DNA from: JALXCH01 sp964495805
GTDB lineage: Bacteria; Calditrichota; Calditrichia; RBG-13-44-9
DNA length: 64,000 nucleotides
Assembly: GCA_964495805.1 (NCBI GenBank)
Contig: CAZBWV010000051.1
Location: 1-64,000, forward strand
Direction: 5' to 3'
The translations under genes and the position numbers were made by a program. Positions 18,723 through 28,600 of this stretch are shown in pieces. Below the pieces are notes generated by a model that was given only the letters and a program-made list of their open reading frames with translations, searched no databases and had not been told where the DNA came from. How positions within the stretch are numbered: the stretch's first letter is position 1; each line of letters starts with the position of its first letter.

Positions 18723-19748
18723 ATGAAAGCCATTTCCCTTGTTCTGAGTCTGTTACTTTTGTGGAGTGTTTCGGGGCTATCGCAATACAGCAGTAAAGTG
18801 TCCAATGTGGGCACCACCGCTGCTCCTTTTCTGGAAATCGGGGTAGGTGCCCGGGCAATTGGCATGGGGGGCGCGTTCGTTTCCACTGCCAACGATGCCA
18901 GTGCCCTGTACTGGAATCCCGCCGGCGTGGCGCGATTGAAACGGCCGGAATTACTGTTCGTCCACACCAACTGGATTGCTGATATTCGCTACGATTTTGT
19001 GGGCGCCACCCTTCCCTTAGGGCGTTTTGGAACCCTGGGCGGTAGCATTACCAGTCTGGGTATGGACGACATGAAAGTGCGCACCGAAGACCAGCCCGAA
19101 GGTACCGGCGAATACTTCAATGCCAGCGATCTGGCGCTGGCTATCTCCTATGCCTTTAATCTGACCGACCGGTTTTCCATCGGATTTAATGCCAAATACA
19201 TTCACCAGCGCATCTGGAAGGAGAGCTCGCGCGGTTTTGCCCTGGACATCGGAACGCTATTTACCACCGGATTTTACGGTATGCGCATCGGTGCAGCGCT
19301 CACTAATTTCGGAACCGATATGCGTCTGGAAGGTGATGATCTGCTGGTGTATCATGATATCGATCCCTACCATCTGGGGAATAACGAACGTATATTTGCG
19401 GAGTTGAAGACGGATAAATGGCCCCTACCGCTCAATTTCCAGGTGGGGGTGGCAATGGAGGTGCTGAACAACACCCGGCACCGCCTGACTCTGGCCACCG
19501 AAGCCATGCATCCCATCAATAATACCGAAAGCATGAATGTGGGAATGGAATATGCATTTCGCGAGCTGTTTTTCCTGCGCGGGGGATATCGTAACCTGTT
19601 TCAGCGAGATAGTGAAGAAGGATTTACCCTGGGTGCCGGTTTTGCTGTGCGATTTCTGGGAAATTTTAAGGTAACCGTCGATTACGCATATGCCGATTTC
19701 GGACGGTTACAGAATTCCCAGCGGTTTTCCATTAATATGATGTTTTAG
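18723..19748 (+). CDS. PorV/PorQ-family outer-membrane protein (cassette A)
   Basis: A 341-residue protein with a signal peptide and the signature NVGTTAAPFLEIGVGARAIG followed by MGGAFVSTANDASALYWNPA, characteristic of the PorV/PorQ (UPF0164) family of FadL-like barrels. PorV acts in type IX secretion as the shuttle or attachment protein for sorting-domain cargo. Alternating beta-strand segments continue to a terminal MMF. It lies 68 bases after the giant surface protein, which carries a cargo-type C-terminus, so it may serve that protein. The paralogue at 42167-43186 occupies the same position in the second cassette. Confidence 0.88.
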   Translation: MKAISLVLSLLLLWSVSGLSQYSSKVSNVGTTAAPFLEIGVGARAIGMGGAFVSTANDASALYWNPAGVARLKRPELLFVHTNWIADIRYDFVGATLPLGRFGTLGGSITSLGMDDMKVRTEDQPEGTGEYFNASDLALAISYAFNLTDRFSIGFNAKYIHQRIWKESSRGFALDIGTLFTTGFYGMRIGAALTNFGTDMRLEGDDLLVYHDIDPYHLGNNERIFAELKTDKWPLPLNFQVGVAMEVLNNTRHRLTLATEAMHPINNTESMNVGMEYAFRELFFLRGGYRNLFQRDSEEGFTLGAGFAVRFLGNFKVTVDYAYADFGRLQNSQRFSINMMF

Positions 19749-19845
19749 CAGTAGCTGTTAGCATTTGATATCGCCTCCTGCGGAGCACGTCTGGTGGAGG
19801 GGATTGATTCGACCACGAACGAAAGGAGAACAAAAAACGATTGAC

Positions 19846-21165
19846 ATGGAGGGCAACATCAGGCAAAGGTTCTGGATAACCGGGATAGGACCCCGCATTT
19901 TTCTGGGGGTCATTTTTTTTATTCTGATAGGTTGTCATCGCGAAAAACAGTCTGCGGAGCAGGCCATTGTGTATTGGTCCTCCAACAACAATTACGAGAT
20001 AGAGTTTGCCCGCGCGGTGGTGGCGGATTGGAACCGCTTGCATCCCGACGTACCGGTGAAAACTCAGCCGGTTCCCGAGGGACAATCCAGCGAAGAGGTG
20101 ATCCTGGCTGCGGTGGTGGGGAAAACCACTCCGGATATCTATTCCAACATGTGGCAGGGCGATGTGGCATTTTATGCTTCCTCCGGTGTGCTGGTTGCAT
20201 TGGACACTATTCCCGGTTTTCTGGAATTTCTCCGTCAACGCTGCGACAGCGCCACCCTCCAGGAAGTAACTGCGGAAAACGGGCATATTTATCAGATTCC
20301 CTGGAAAATGAATCCCATCATGATGATTTATAATCGAAAGGCGTTGCGGGAAATCGGTTTTCCGCGGCCGCCGCAAACCTACTCCCGTTATCTGGAGGCC
20401 GCGCGCCGGTTCAGCCGGGACGCTGACGGAGACGGGTATGTGGACCACTGGATTGGTTATACCAATGTTTCGGTCACCTGGTGGCAACGGTTGTTCGATT
20501 TTTACCCGCTCTACCTGGCAGCGTCCGGTGGGGCACCGCTGGTTCGGGGGAATCGAGTGATGTTCGAAAATGCCCATGCCGTGGAAGTGTTCCGTTTTCT
20601 GAAAACCCTGTTCGAGAAAAACTACTTCCCCCGGGAACAGCTTTCTGCCCGGCAGGATGCGTTTCTCTCCGGCATCATTGCTACACGAATTACCGGTCCG
20701 TGGGATATCATGCATGTGGAACGCTTTAAACCGAAAGGCTTCGAATATGCCTTTACTTCCGTACCCCGACCCGATGAGTGCGAAGGGCCGGTGTACACGT
20801 ACTGCGATCCGAAAAATATCGTCATTTTTAACACCTGCACGCGACCGCAACAGGCGGTGGAATTTGTGAAGTTTATGTTGAGTGAGAAGAATGACTTCCG
20901 TTTGCTGGAAATGACACGTCAGCTACCCAGACGCAGGGATTTGTTCTCCAGCGATCGGTTTATGGCCTATTTTCTGGCTCACCCTCGCATGCTGCCCTTT
21001 GCCCGGCAGGCGCGGTATATCCGGGGAACAGACAATTCCCCGGTGCTGAAGGAAATTTTTGATGCCATTTCTCAGGAATTTGAAGCGTGTGTGGTGTACG
21101 GCACCAAATCCCCGGAACAGGCGATTCACGATGCCGCCACCGCAGCGCAGCTATTGTTAAAATAA
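19846..21165 (+). CDS. ABC transporter sugar-binding lipoprotein
   Basis: A solute-binding protein of about 439 residues in the MalE/UgpB-like family. The leader FFILIGCHREK has a good lipobox (LIGC). The mature part shows IVYWSSNNNYEIEFARAVV, TPDIYSNMWQGDVAFYASSG, YQIPWKMNPIMMIYNRKAL and GPWDIMHVE, typical of carbohydrate-binding members. A loop DADGDGYVDHW resembles a calcium-binding insertion. The start at 19846 puts the leader correctly at the N-terminus; GGAG lies 17 bases upstream, which is far. It is followed by two permease genes. The ligand is not determined by sequence; neighbours suggest mannose-containing oligosaccharides. Confidence 0.88.
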   Translation: MEGNIRQRFWITGIGPRIFLGVIFFILIGCHREKQSAEQAIVYWSSNNNYEIEFARAVVADWNRLHPDVPVKTQPVPEGQSSEEVILAAVVGKTTPDIYSNMWQGDVAFYASSGVLVALDTIPGFLEFLRQRCDSATLQEVTAENGHIYQIPWKMNPIMMIYNRKALREIGFPRPPQTYSRYLEAARRFSRDADGDGYVDHWIGYTNVSVTWWQRLFDFYPLYLAASGGAPLVRGNRVMFENAHAVEVFRFLKTLFEKNYFPREQLSARQDAFLSGIIATRITGPWDIMHVERFKPKGFEYAFTSVPRPDECEGPVYTYCDPKNIVIFNTCTRPQQAVEFVKFMLSEKNDFRLLEMTRQLPRRRDLFSSDRFMAYFLAHPRMLPFARQARYIRGTDNSPVLKEIFDAISQEFEACVVYGTKSPEQAIHDAATAAQLLLK

Positions 21166-21177
21166 CGGACGAGCCGC

Positions 21178-22041
21178 ATGAAACGGAAGTTGAAGAAACA
21201 ACTGATTCCTTATGTGATGGTGTCGCCTTATGTACTGCACTTTTTGTTGTTTGTGTTGTTTCCGGTAGTATTTTCGTTTGTACTCATTTTTCACCGCTGG
21301 AATATCATTTCGCCTATGGAATTTGTGGGATTGGGCAATTTCGACCGCCTGTTTCATGACCGCTTGTTTTTCAAATCTCTGGGGAATACGCTAATTTTTT
21401 TGATTATCCACATTCCTTTACAAATTGCTGTGGCGTTGTTCTTTGCCGAATTGCTTAATCAGCGAATTCGGTTGCGGGGATTTTTCCGTGCGGCGTACTT
21501 CCTGCCGGTTGTGGTTTCCGGTGTGGTGGTCACTGTGTTATGGCAGCAATTGTACGGATTCGATACCGGTTTGCTGAATCGGTTACTGGTCAAACTGGGG
21601 CTGGGCCGCGTACCCTGGCTGGTAAGTCCCAAACTGGCTATGCCCTCCATTGCACTGATGGCAACCTGGAAAAATGTGGGTCTGTACATTGTGTTGTTTC
21701 TGGTCGGGCTTCAGAGTGTACCCAGCCATTATTACGAAGCCGCCGAATTGGAGGGCGCCACTCACTGGCAGAAGTTCTGGTATATTACCCTGCCCATGAT
21801 TAATCCCACCATTTTTATGGTGGTGGTGCTTTCCACCATTGGCGGATTTTCTCTGTTTATTGAACCGTATGTGATGACCGGAGGCGGACCGTTAAATAGC
21901 ACCCTCTCGGCGGTGTTGTACATTTACAAGCAGGGCTTCTTTTTCTACCACATGGGTTATGCCGCTACCCTGGGATTCTTCTTTGCCGCATTAATTTTGA
22001 TGGTGGTGTTCTTACAGAAGCGGTTTGTGGAAAGGGAGTAG
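21178..22041 (+). CDS. ABC sugar transporter permease (MalF/UgpA type)
   Basis: A 287-residue inner-membrane permease with about six hydrophobic helices. The cytoplasmic EAA loop EAAELEGATHWQKFWYITLP, which docks the ATPase, lies about 90 residues before the end, as usual. It starts 12 bases after the binding-protein gene. It would pair with the permease at 22343. No ATP-binding subunit is encoded anywhere in this window. Confidence 0.93.
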   Translation: MKRKLKKQLIPYVMVSPYVLHFLLFVLFPVVFSFVLIFHRWNIISPMEFVGLGNFDRLFHDRLFFKSLGNTLIFLIIHIPLQIAVALFFAELLNQRIRLRGFFRAAYFLPVVVSGVVVTVLWQQLYGFDTGLLNRLLVKLGLGRVPWLVSPKLAMPSIALMATWKNVGLYIVLFLVGLQSVPSHYYEAAELEGATHWQKFWYITLPMINPTIFMVVVLSTIGGFSLFIEPYVMTGGGPLNSTLSAVLYIYKQGFFFYHMGYAATLGFFFAALILMVVFLQKRFVERE

Positions 22042-22342
22042 GGAAAGAAGGGGAAATAAGGGGGATAAGGAAATAGATGAAATGTAGGATGGGGAAGTAG
22101 AATGAGTACTGAGGGTTTTATCTCATGAACAGGTGTGCAATTGGTGGTGCGGTTAAAAGTTTGTCAGACCTGATTTCAGGAGGGTGAGGGGGAGCATAAC
22201 ACATTGATTTTTCGCTGTTTTCGCGAATGAATATATACGGCAGATTTTTCCTGGAATTTTGGTATTCGCTTCATGATTGCTCGGTGTTTCTTTAATAGCA
22301 GTATAAGCGGTATTTTCGGGTGAGTGAAAAAAAGGGATTCAG
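22042..22342. other. 301-base spacer between the two permease genes
   Basis: The spacer is purine-rich at its start (GGAAAGAAGGGGAAATAAGG) and then AT-rich. No open frame with a ribosome-binding site, no operator like the LacI sites and no terminator hairpin could be found. Such a gap between paired permease genes is unusual and may be a degraded stretch or hold an internal promoter. Confidence 0.4.
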
Positions 22343-23161
22343 GTGAAAGTGATTAAAAAAATCGGGTTGTACGGAATTTTATTTGTGGGAGCAGTGGCAT
22401 TCACCTATCCGTTTTTATGGATGCTGTTTGCTTCCCTGGCACCTGAATCGGAAATCGGGCGACTGACTTTGTTTCCTTCCGCCCTGACCCTGCACAATTA
22501 TCAGCAGGTTGTGGAAAAAATCCCTATTTTTCGTTCTTTACTGAACAGCCTGATTGTTTCCTTCAGCGTCACGGTCGGTGTTCTGGTGTTCAGCTCCATG
22601 GTGGGTTACGCTCTTTCTCGCCTGCGCTTCAAAGGTCGCAACCTGATTTTCTACATTATCATTTTTACCATGACTCTGCCGTTTCAAATTACACTGATTC
22701 CCCAGTATATTTTGATGGTGAAATTTGGCTGGGTGGACAGTTACCTGGCATTAATTGTTCCCTACCTGCTCAGCGCTTTTGCCATCATCATGTTCCGACA
22801 ATATTTTATGACCATTCCGCAGGATTTAATTGATGCGGCACGCATTGATGGATGCTCGGAATTTCAGATCCTCTTTCGCATCCTCTGGCCCAACTCCGTG
22901 CCCGCTCTGGTTACGGTGGGCATCATTACCTTCATGACTTCCTGGAACGAAGTGCTCTGGCCCATCATTGTAATTCGTAACGAAAAGTTAATGACCATGC
23001 CTCAGCTGGTAACCCTGTTTGTAGTGGGAGGGCGTTCCGAATCCCAGCTGGGAGTGAAACTGGCCTCTGCCACCATGCTGGCATTGCCCATTATTGTGGC
23101 GTACATCTTCTTCCAGCGGTATTTCATCCAGAGTATGGCCAGCACAGGAATGAAGGAGTAA
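22343..23161 (+). CDS. ABC sugar transporter permease (MalG/UgpE type)
   Basis: A 272-residue permease with six hydrophobic helices and the EAA-type loop DAARIDGCSEFQILFRILWP. The N-terminal IGLYGILFVGAVAFTYPFLW and the LPFQITLIPQYILM segment are typical of the second permease of carbohydrate importers. The start is a GTG at 22343 with a weak ribosome-binding site (AAGGGATTCAG). Confidence 0.92.
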   Translation: MKVIKKIGLYGILFVGAVAFTYPFLWMLFASLAPESEIGRLTLFPSALTLHNYQQVVEKIPIFRSLLNSLIVSFSVTVGVLVFSSMVGYALSRLRFKGRNLIFYIIIFTMTLPFQITLIPQYILMVKFGWVDSYLALIVPYLLSAFAIIMFRQYFMTIPQDLIDAARIDGCSEFQILFRILWPNSVPALVTVGIITFMTSWNEVLWPIIVIRNEKLMTMPQLVTLFVVGGRSESQLGVKLASATMLALPIIVAYIFFQRYFIQSMASTGMKE

Positions 23162-23257
23162 GGGAAGGCTCCGGCACGCTGTGGCGCACCGGAAAAAACG
23201 CGGAAAACAGGCTGGGTAGCAGAACAACATTAAACAAAGGGTAGAACCCGGAAACCT

Positions 23258-24583
23258 GTGGAATTTGACATGAAGTCTGGCTTTGTTACATTAACCGGGA
23301 TGGTGCTTCTGTTGCTTATTTCCTGCACTTCGCAGAAGCGTTCCCGGGAGCCCATGCTGCGAATCAATCCGGCACACCTGAATTATCTGTACCAGGAGCG
23401 GGTGTTCGGGCAGGATACAGTGGGATTTGTGCGGATTTACGCTGAAGCACCGGATTACCACTATGTGGAAGCGCCGGGGGAGGGGATTGCCTGTGTGGAC
23501 GATGCCGCGCGGGCAGCGGTGTTCTACATGCAATACTATTCTTATCGCAAAGACCCGGCAGATTTACTCAAGGCTCGCCGTTTGCTCAGGTTTGTCCTCC
23601 ACATGCAGGCACCAAACGGAATGTTTTACAATTTCGTTTTTGAAGATGGGCGTATCAACCGGACGAGACATAACAGCCGGCCGGTGGCGGATTGGTGGGG
23701 CTGGAGAGCCATGTGGGCGCTAAGCGAAGGTGCGCTATTTTTTCGCCATACCGATACGACATTCGCCGGAGAGCTGACCGATGCGCTGGAGAAGGCGCTT
23801 CCGGCGGTGGATTCGCTGCTAATTCGGTATCCCCGAACCCGGAAAGTAAAAGGATTACCGTGCCCGATCTATCTGCCTTTTCAATCCGCCGCCGATCAGG
23901 CCTCCGTGCTGGTACAGGCACTGGTAAATTACATACAGATTCAACCGGACTCACAGGTCTCAGAAAATATTTCCCGACTGTGCCAGGGTATTTGCCTGAT
24001 GCAAACCGGCGATTCCCTGCACTTTCCCTACGGAGTGCTTCGTTCCTGGGAGAACCAGTGGCACGCCTGGGGAAATAGCCAGAGCTATGCTCTGTTAAAA
24101 GCAGCTCGTTTACCCGGTCTGGATGCATTTGCCGAACCTGCTCTACAGGAACTCCGCTTTTTTGTTCCGTTGGGAATGCAGGTGGATTTTTCCGCATTTC
24201 TGAGTTTTCGCAGAACGGACGAGATGGTGCAACTGGTGGAAAAACACCGCTTTCCACAAATTGCCTATGGCATACGACCGTATGTGTGGGCGGCGCTGGA
24301 AGCCTTTCGGTGGACCGGGTGTATCTGGTACGCCCGAGCGGCAGGGAAATGGGCGGCCTGGCTGGTGGGGGAAAATCCCGCTGGCGTGCCCATGTACCAG
24401 CCCGCAACCGGGCGTTGCTTCGATGGCCTCGAAAGCGAAACGGTGATCAATCGAAATTCCGGCGCTGAGTCCACTATCGAAGCGCTGCTTACTCTGCTGA
24501 AGGTGCGACAGGTACCCGCAGCATGGGAGCAGCTCCAGCAGGCATACCGGAAACATCTGATAAAAGTGAGCTCTTCCCGGTAA
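23258..24583 (+). CDS. Lipoprotein of unknown enzymatic type, helical-toroid-like
   Basis: A 441-residue predicted lipoprotein (LLLLISC lipobox), so probably membrane-anchored outside the cytoplasm. I do not recognise a named family. The repeated amphipathic helices and segments such as GEGIACVDDAARAAVFYMQ, HMQAPNGMFYNFVFEDG and WWGWRAMWALSEGALFF resemble the (alpha/alpha)6 toroid of several glycoside hydrolase and lyase families. NSGAESTIEALLTLL near the C-terminus is another helix of that kind. Placement between sugar-importer permeases and a GH130 gene suggests a role in mannoside processing. The GTG at 23258 and the ATG at 23270 are both possible starts, each with a weak GGAA box. Confidence 0.6.
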   Translation: MEFDMKSGFVTLTGMVLLLLISCTSQKRSREPMLRINPAHLNYLYQERVFGQDTVGFVRIYAEAPDYHYVEAPGEGIACVDDAARAAVFYMQYYSYRKDPADLLKARRLLRFVLHMQAPNGMFYNFVFEDGRINRTRHNSRPVADWWGWRAMWALSEGALFFRHTDTTFAGELTDALEKALPAVDSLLIRYPRTRKVKGLPCPIYLPFQSAADQASVLVQALVNYIQIQPDSQVSENISRLCQGICLMQTGDSLHFPYGVLRSWENQWHAWGNSQSYALLKAARLPGLDAFAEPALQELRFFVPLGMQVDFSAFLSFRRTDEMVQLVEKHRFPQIAYGIRPYVWAALEAFRWTGCIWYARAAGKWAAWLVGENPAGVPMYQPATGRCFDGLESETVINRNSGAESTIEALLTLLKVRQVPAAWEQLQQAYRKHLIKVSSSR

Positions 24584-24678
24584 ATATCCGGGAAGTCCGT
24601 TTCCGGACCGGGCCCGGGTAGTTATCGGGAAAAACCTAATTATTGAAACGAAGGACTTAAAAATGAGGGTTTTGGAGA

Positions 24679-25608
24679 ATGGCAGAAGTGAAGCTGAAAC
24701 GCGTGAACGGAGTTATTCTGGGACCGATTGCCGAACATCCCTGGGAGTCCCGTGCGGCGTTTAATCCGGGAGCTGTTCTGGTTAACCAGGAGGTGCATTT
24801 GCTGTACCGCGCGGTGGAAGGGGACAACTTCTCGACCATCGGATATGCTCGTCTTACACCGGACGGGCAGCTCCTTTACCGACATCCGGAACCGGTGATT
24901 CGGCGCGAGCAGGAACAGGAAAAACAGGGGGCCGAAGACCCGCGCATCGTGCCTTTTCAGGAAAAATACCTGGTGTTTTACACCGGTTACAATGGGCAAA
25001 CCGTGCGGGTGATGATGGCCGAAACAGAAGACTTTTTACGTTTCCACAAACATGGTGTGGTGGGGCCGGATCATAACGATAAGGACGCCATGCTCTTTCC
25101 GGAAACCTTCGGGAACCGGGTGGCATTTCTGCACCGTATTGAACCCAGCATTCAGCTGGCCTGGTTCGACGACTTCCAGCATTTTCTCCATCCCGAAAAG
25201 GAATACTGGCCCACCCATCTGCAACAACTGGAGCAGCACGTGGTGATGCATCCCGAATACAGCTGGGAAGCGGAAAAGATTGGCGCGGGTCCTACCCCCA
25301 TTCACACCGAGGCGGGATGGCTGCTGATTTACCATGGTGTGGATCGCCAGCTTACCTACCGGGCCGGGGCAGCGCTGTTGGACGAAAAAGACCCCACCCG
25401 GGTTATTGCCCGACTTCCGTATCCCATACTGGAACCGGAACGCGATTACGAGAAAATTGGCGATGTGAATATGGTGGTGTTTCCGGAAGGAGCAGTGGTG
25501 GCGGAGAATGAATTGTACGTGTTTTACGGTGGGGCTGATAAAGTGGTGGGGCTGGCTGTTTGCCGCCTGTCCGATTTAATCGATGAACTCTGGCGACACC
25601 GAGTGTGA
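24679..25608 (+). CDS. GH130 family beta-mannoside phosphorylase or mannosidase
   Basis: A 309-residue cytoplasmic protein without signal peptide, matching the five-bladed propeller family GH130. Key segments: RAAFNPGAVLVNQEVHLLYR, GAEDPRIVPF, FLHRIEPSIQLAWF, WEAEKIGAGPTPI, WLLIYHGVD and NMVVFPEGAVV. GH130 enzymes phosphorolyse, or in some clades hydrolyse, beta-1,4- or beta-1,2-mannosides. The Arg of HRIEP and the His of IYHG appear to match phosphate-binding residues of the phosphorylases, which favours that activity, but I could not align structures. Position after a sugar importer and before a beta-mannosidase supports breakdown of imported beta-mannooligosaccharides. Its TGA overlaps the next start codon. 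Confidence 0.85.
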   Translation: MAEVKLKRVNGVILGPIAEHPWESRAAFNPGAVLVNQEVHLLYRAVEGDNFSTIGYARLTPDGQLLYRHPEPVIRREQEQEKQGAEDPRIVPFQEKYLVFYTGYNGQTVRVMMAETEDFLRFHKHGVVGPDHNDKDAMLFPETFGNRVAFLHRIEPSIQLAWFDDFQHFLHPEKEYWPTHLQQLEQHVVMHPEYSWEAEKIGAGPTPIHTEAGWLLIYHGVDRQLTYRAGAALLDEKDPTRVIARLPYPILEPERDYEKIGDVNMVVFPEGAVVAENELYVFYGGADKVVGLAVCRLSDLIDELWRHRV

Positions 25609-28600
25609 TGAAATCTTTGTTTCAACACAAAAAATGGCGTTTAGCGGCAGGCAGGGTGTGGTGGCAGATTTTACTGCTGGTTGGCACTTCCGCGTTTAGC
25701 CAGCAGATCACCATTCCCCGCGTGAATCTGATGCCCGATTTCCCCCAGCCGTATCACATGCGTAACTGGAAAAAGGTGGCGCTGGGGTACGATTCGCTGG
25801 TGTTTAATTTCCACGCCAGCGGACAGTACCTGCCGCTTATTCGCTGGAACACTTCGCCGGTAAATTACCCGAATCATCCCAGCTTTGGTTTGCATACCGT
25901 GGTGGGAACTCTGTACCCGGAAAGCGCCGAAGCGATTAATGCACTGCCTGCGGTTATAGGAGCCATGCTTTGCGGAGTGGACAAACGGCATCAGTTCGGG
26001 CAGGATTTTGTGCTGATGTGTGAGGAATGGTTCAATCGCCGACCGGCTGAAAATGTGTATCTGAACCATCCCTATACCAGCAGTGGTAGCGACTGGTGGT
26101 ATGATACCATGCCGAACCTGTTCTTCTACCAGTTGTTCGATCTGGCCAGCGATCTTAGCATTGGCGAATTTGCCCTTCAGTTTGAACTGGTAGCCGACCG
26201 GTGGCTGGAAGCGCTTGGTGCCATGGGGGGAAGTGCCACCCCCTGGAACGTGCCCGGGATGAACTACCACGGATGGCACCTTTCCACCATGACTCCCAAC
26301 ACGAACGGTGTTCCGGAGCCGGAAGCAGCGGGTGCCATAGCATGGCTCCTGTACATGGCGTGGAACAAACTTCATCATTTAAAATATCGCACGGGGGTGG
26401 AATGGGCGCTGGAGTTTCTGGAAGCGTGCCCCTCTAACCCCTCTTACGAGCTTCAGCTTCCCTACGGTGCCTATGTTGCGGCCCGGATGAATGCCGAAGT
26501 GGGGACTACTTACGACATTCCCCGTCTGGTGAATTGGTGCTTCGACGTCGGCCCGTTGCGCAATTGGGGAGCTATTGTGGGAACCTGGGGTGGGTACGAT
26601 TGTTCCGGTCTCATCGGAGAAATCAGCGGCAACGACTACGCTTTTTTCATGAACACGGTGGAACAGATTGGAGCTCTGGTTCCCCTGGTACGCTACGACG
26701 AACGGTTTGCCACTGCCATCGGAAAATGGGTATTGAATGCCACCAATGCCCTGCGCCTGTTTTATCCCAACTTTTTGCCGGACGACCACCAGGACAATGA
26801 ACAATGGGCACATCAGTACGATCCACATTCCTGCATCGCTTACGAAGCGCTGCGGGAGGAGTATCAGGGCTATAGTCCCTATGCTACCGGCGATGCCATG
26901 AGCGGTGGCTGGGGATTAACCAACTTGACTCTGTACGGCTCCTCCCACGTAGGCATTTTGGGTGCCATTGTGGATACTACCAACATTCCCGGTATTTTAA
27001 AACTGGATGTATTGAAGACAGATTATTTCCATCGTCCGGCCTATCCCACCTATCTGCTGTACAATCCTTATTCCGTGGATACTCTGGTGGCGCTACCCCT
27101 GCCGATCGGTAATCATGATATTTACGAGGTGGTGAGCAATCAATTTGTGCAGCAAGGGGTCAGCGGAACTGCCCTGTTAAATCTACCTGCCCATCAGGCC
27201 TGGCTGGTTGTGCTGACGCCGGCAGGTGGAGCTCTTGCCTACCGGCAGGAATGGATGCTGGTGAACGGGGTGGTAGTGGATTTCCGCTCCGGACAGCCTG
27301 TTAGCAATTATCCGCCCCGCATCAAAGGGCTGGCAGCTGACCCGCCCACAGTGGGAATTGCAGATACTACCACACTGTTCTGCACGGCGGTAGATCGCGA
27401 TGGCGATTCACTCACTTTCCAGTGGATCTGTTCTTCCGGAAATGTGTTTGGTAGCGGAAGTCAGGTTCAGTGGGTGGCTCCCGGTGTGGTTGGTCAGGGA
27501 TCGGTGAGGGTGGTGGTAAGCGACGGGCTGGCAACGGATACCGCCCGGCTGGAAATTCCCGTTACCCAGCCGGTGAATCATCCTCCGGTCATTGAATCGC
27601 TCACCGCCCGTCCGCGGAAAATCGATCTGGGGGGAACCGTACGGTTGCAGTGTACGGCATACGATCCCGATGGCGATTCGTTGAGTTACGACTGGACGGC
27701 CAGTGCAGGGATTTTGCAGGATAGTTTGAACACCGCAACCTGGACGGCTCCCATGCAACCGGGGGATGACACCATTTACTGTCGGGTGGTCGATTCCCGC
27801 GGGGCGGAAGCCCGGGACAGCATCGTGGTGCTGGTGCGCGACTTCTCCCAGTTTGTTCCCGGGAAGTTAATTGCTTACTATCCCATGAATGGGAACGCCA
27901 ACGATGCCAGCGGACACGGTTACCACGGGGTGGTGCATGGTGCCGTACTTACGACCGACCGTTTCGGAAATCCTAATGCCGCTTACCGGTTCGACGGTGT
28001 GGACGATTACATCTCGGTAGCCAATCACGACAGTTTGAACTTCCGCCGGGCCATCTCTCTGAACTTCTGGATGAAAATCGATCAGTTCTCCGGTCACGAA
28101 GCATTTCTTCTCTCCCACGGAAGCTGGCAGCATCGCTGGAAGGTCTCGCTGATTCCTTCCCGACATCTGCGCTGGACTGTCAATACCGATCAGGGAATTG
28201 TGGATCTGGACAGCGAAAATCCCCTGCAGGGAGGAATCTGGTACAACGTTACCTGCTATTACGATGGTTCCGGTATGGAGCTTTACCTGAATGGCGAGCT
28301 GGATAACTTTACTTCCTGCTCCGGTCTGATCCGGCAAACCAGCTACGATTTGACCATGGGTCAGATGCTTCCGGGAAACGCCAGCTACAACTTTGCCGGA
28401 GTGCTGGATGAGGTGCGAGTTTACAATTACGGATTGTCCGTGCCGGAAATCACCACTCTGTACCAGATGCCCAATGGAGTTACTCCGCCGGAGGGGGTTC
28501 CTCTTGCCCGGCAATTCAAAGTGTATCCGAATTATCCCAATCCGTTTAATTCCGTTACGGTAATCCAATACACCCTTCCGCATACTCAAAGGGTGGAGGT

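Noticed and set aside
19732..20850. 372-codon minus-strand open frame over the sugar-binding lipoprotein gene
   Set aside because: Antisense to a gene with clear family motifs and lipobox; the antisense product has no recognisable domain and reflects codon bias.
23165..23200. Hairpin followed by A-run after the second permease gene
   Set aside because: The stem has an internal loop, and the A-run is on the wrong side for a plus-strand terminator.
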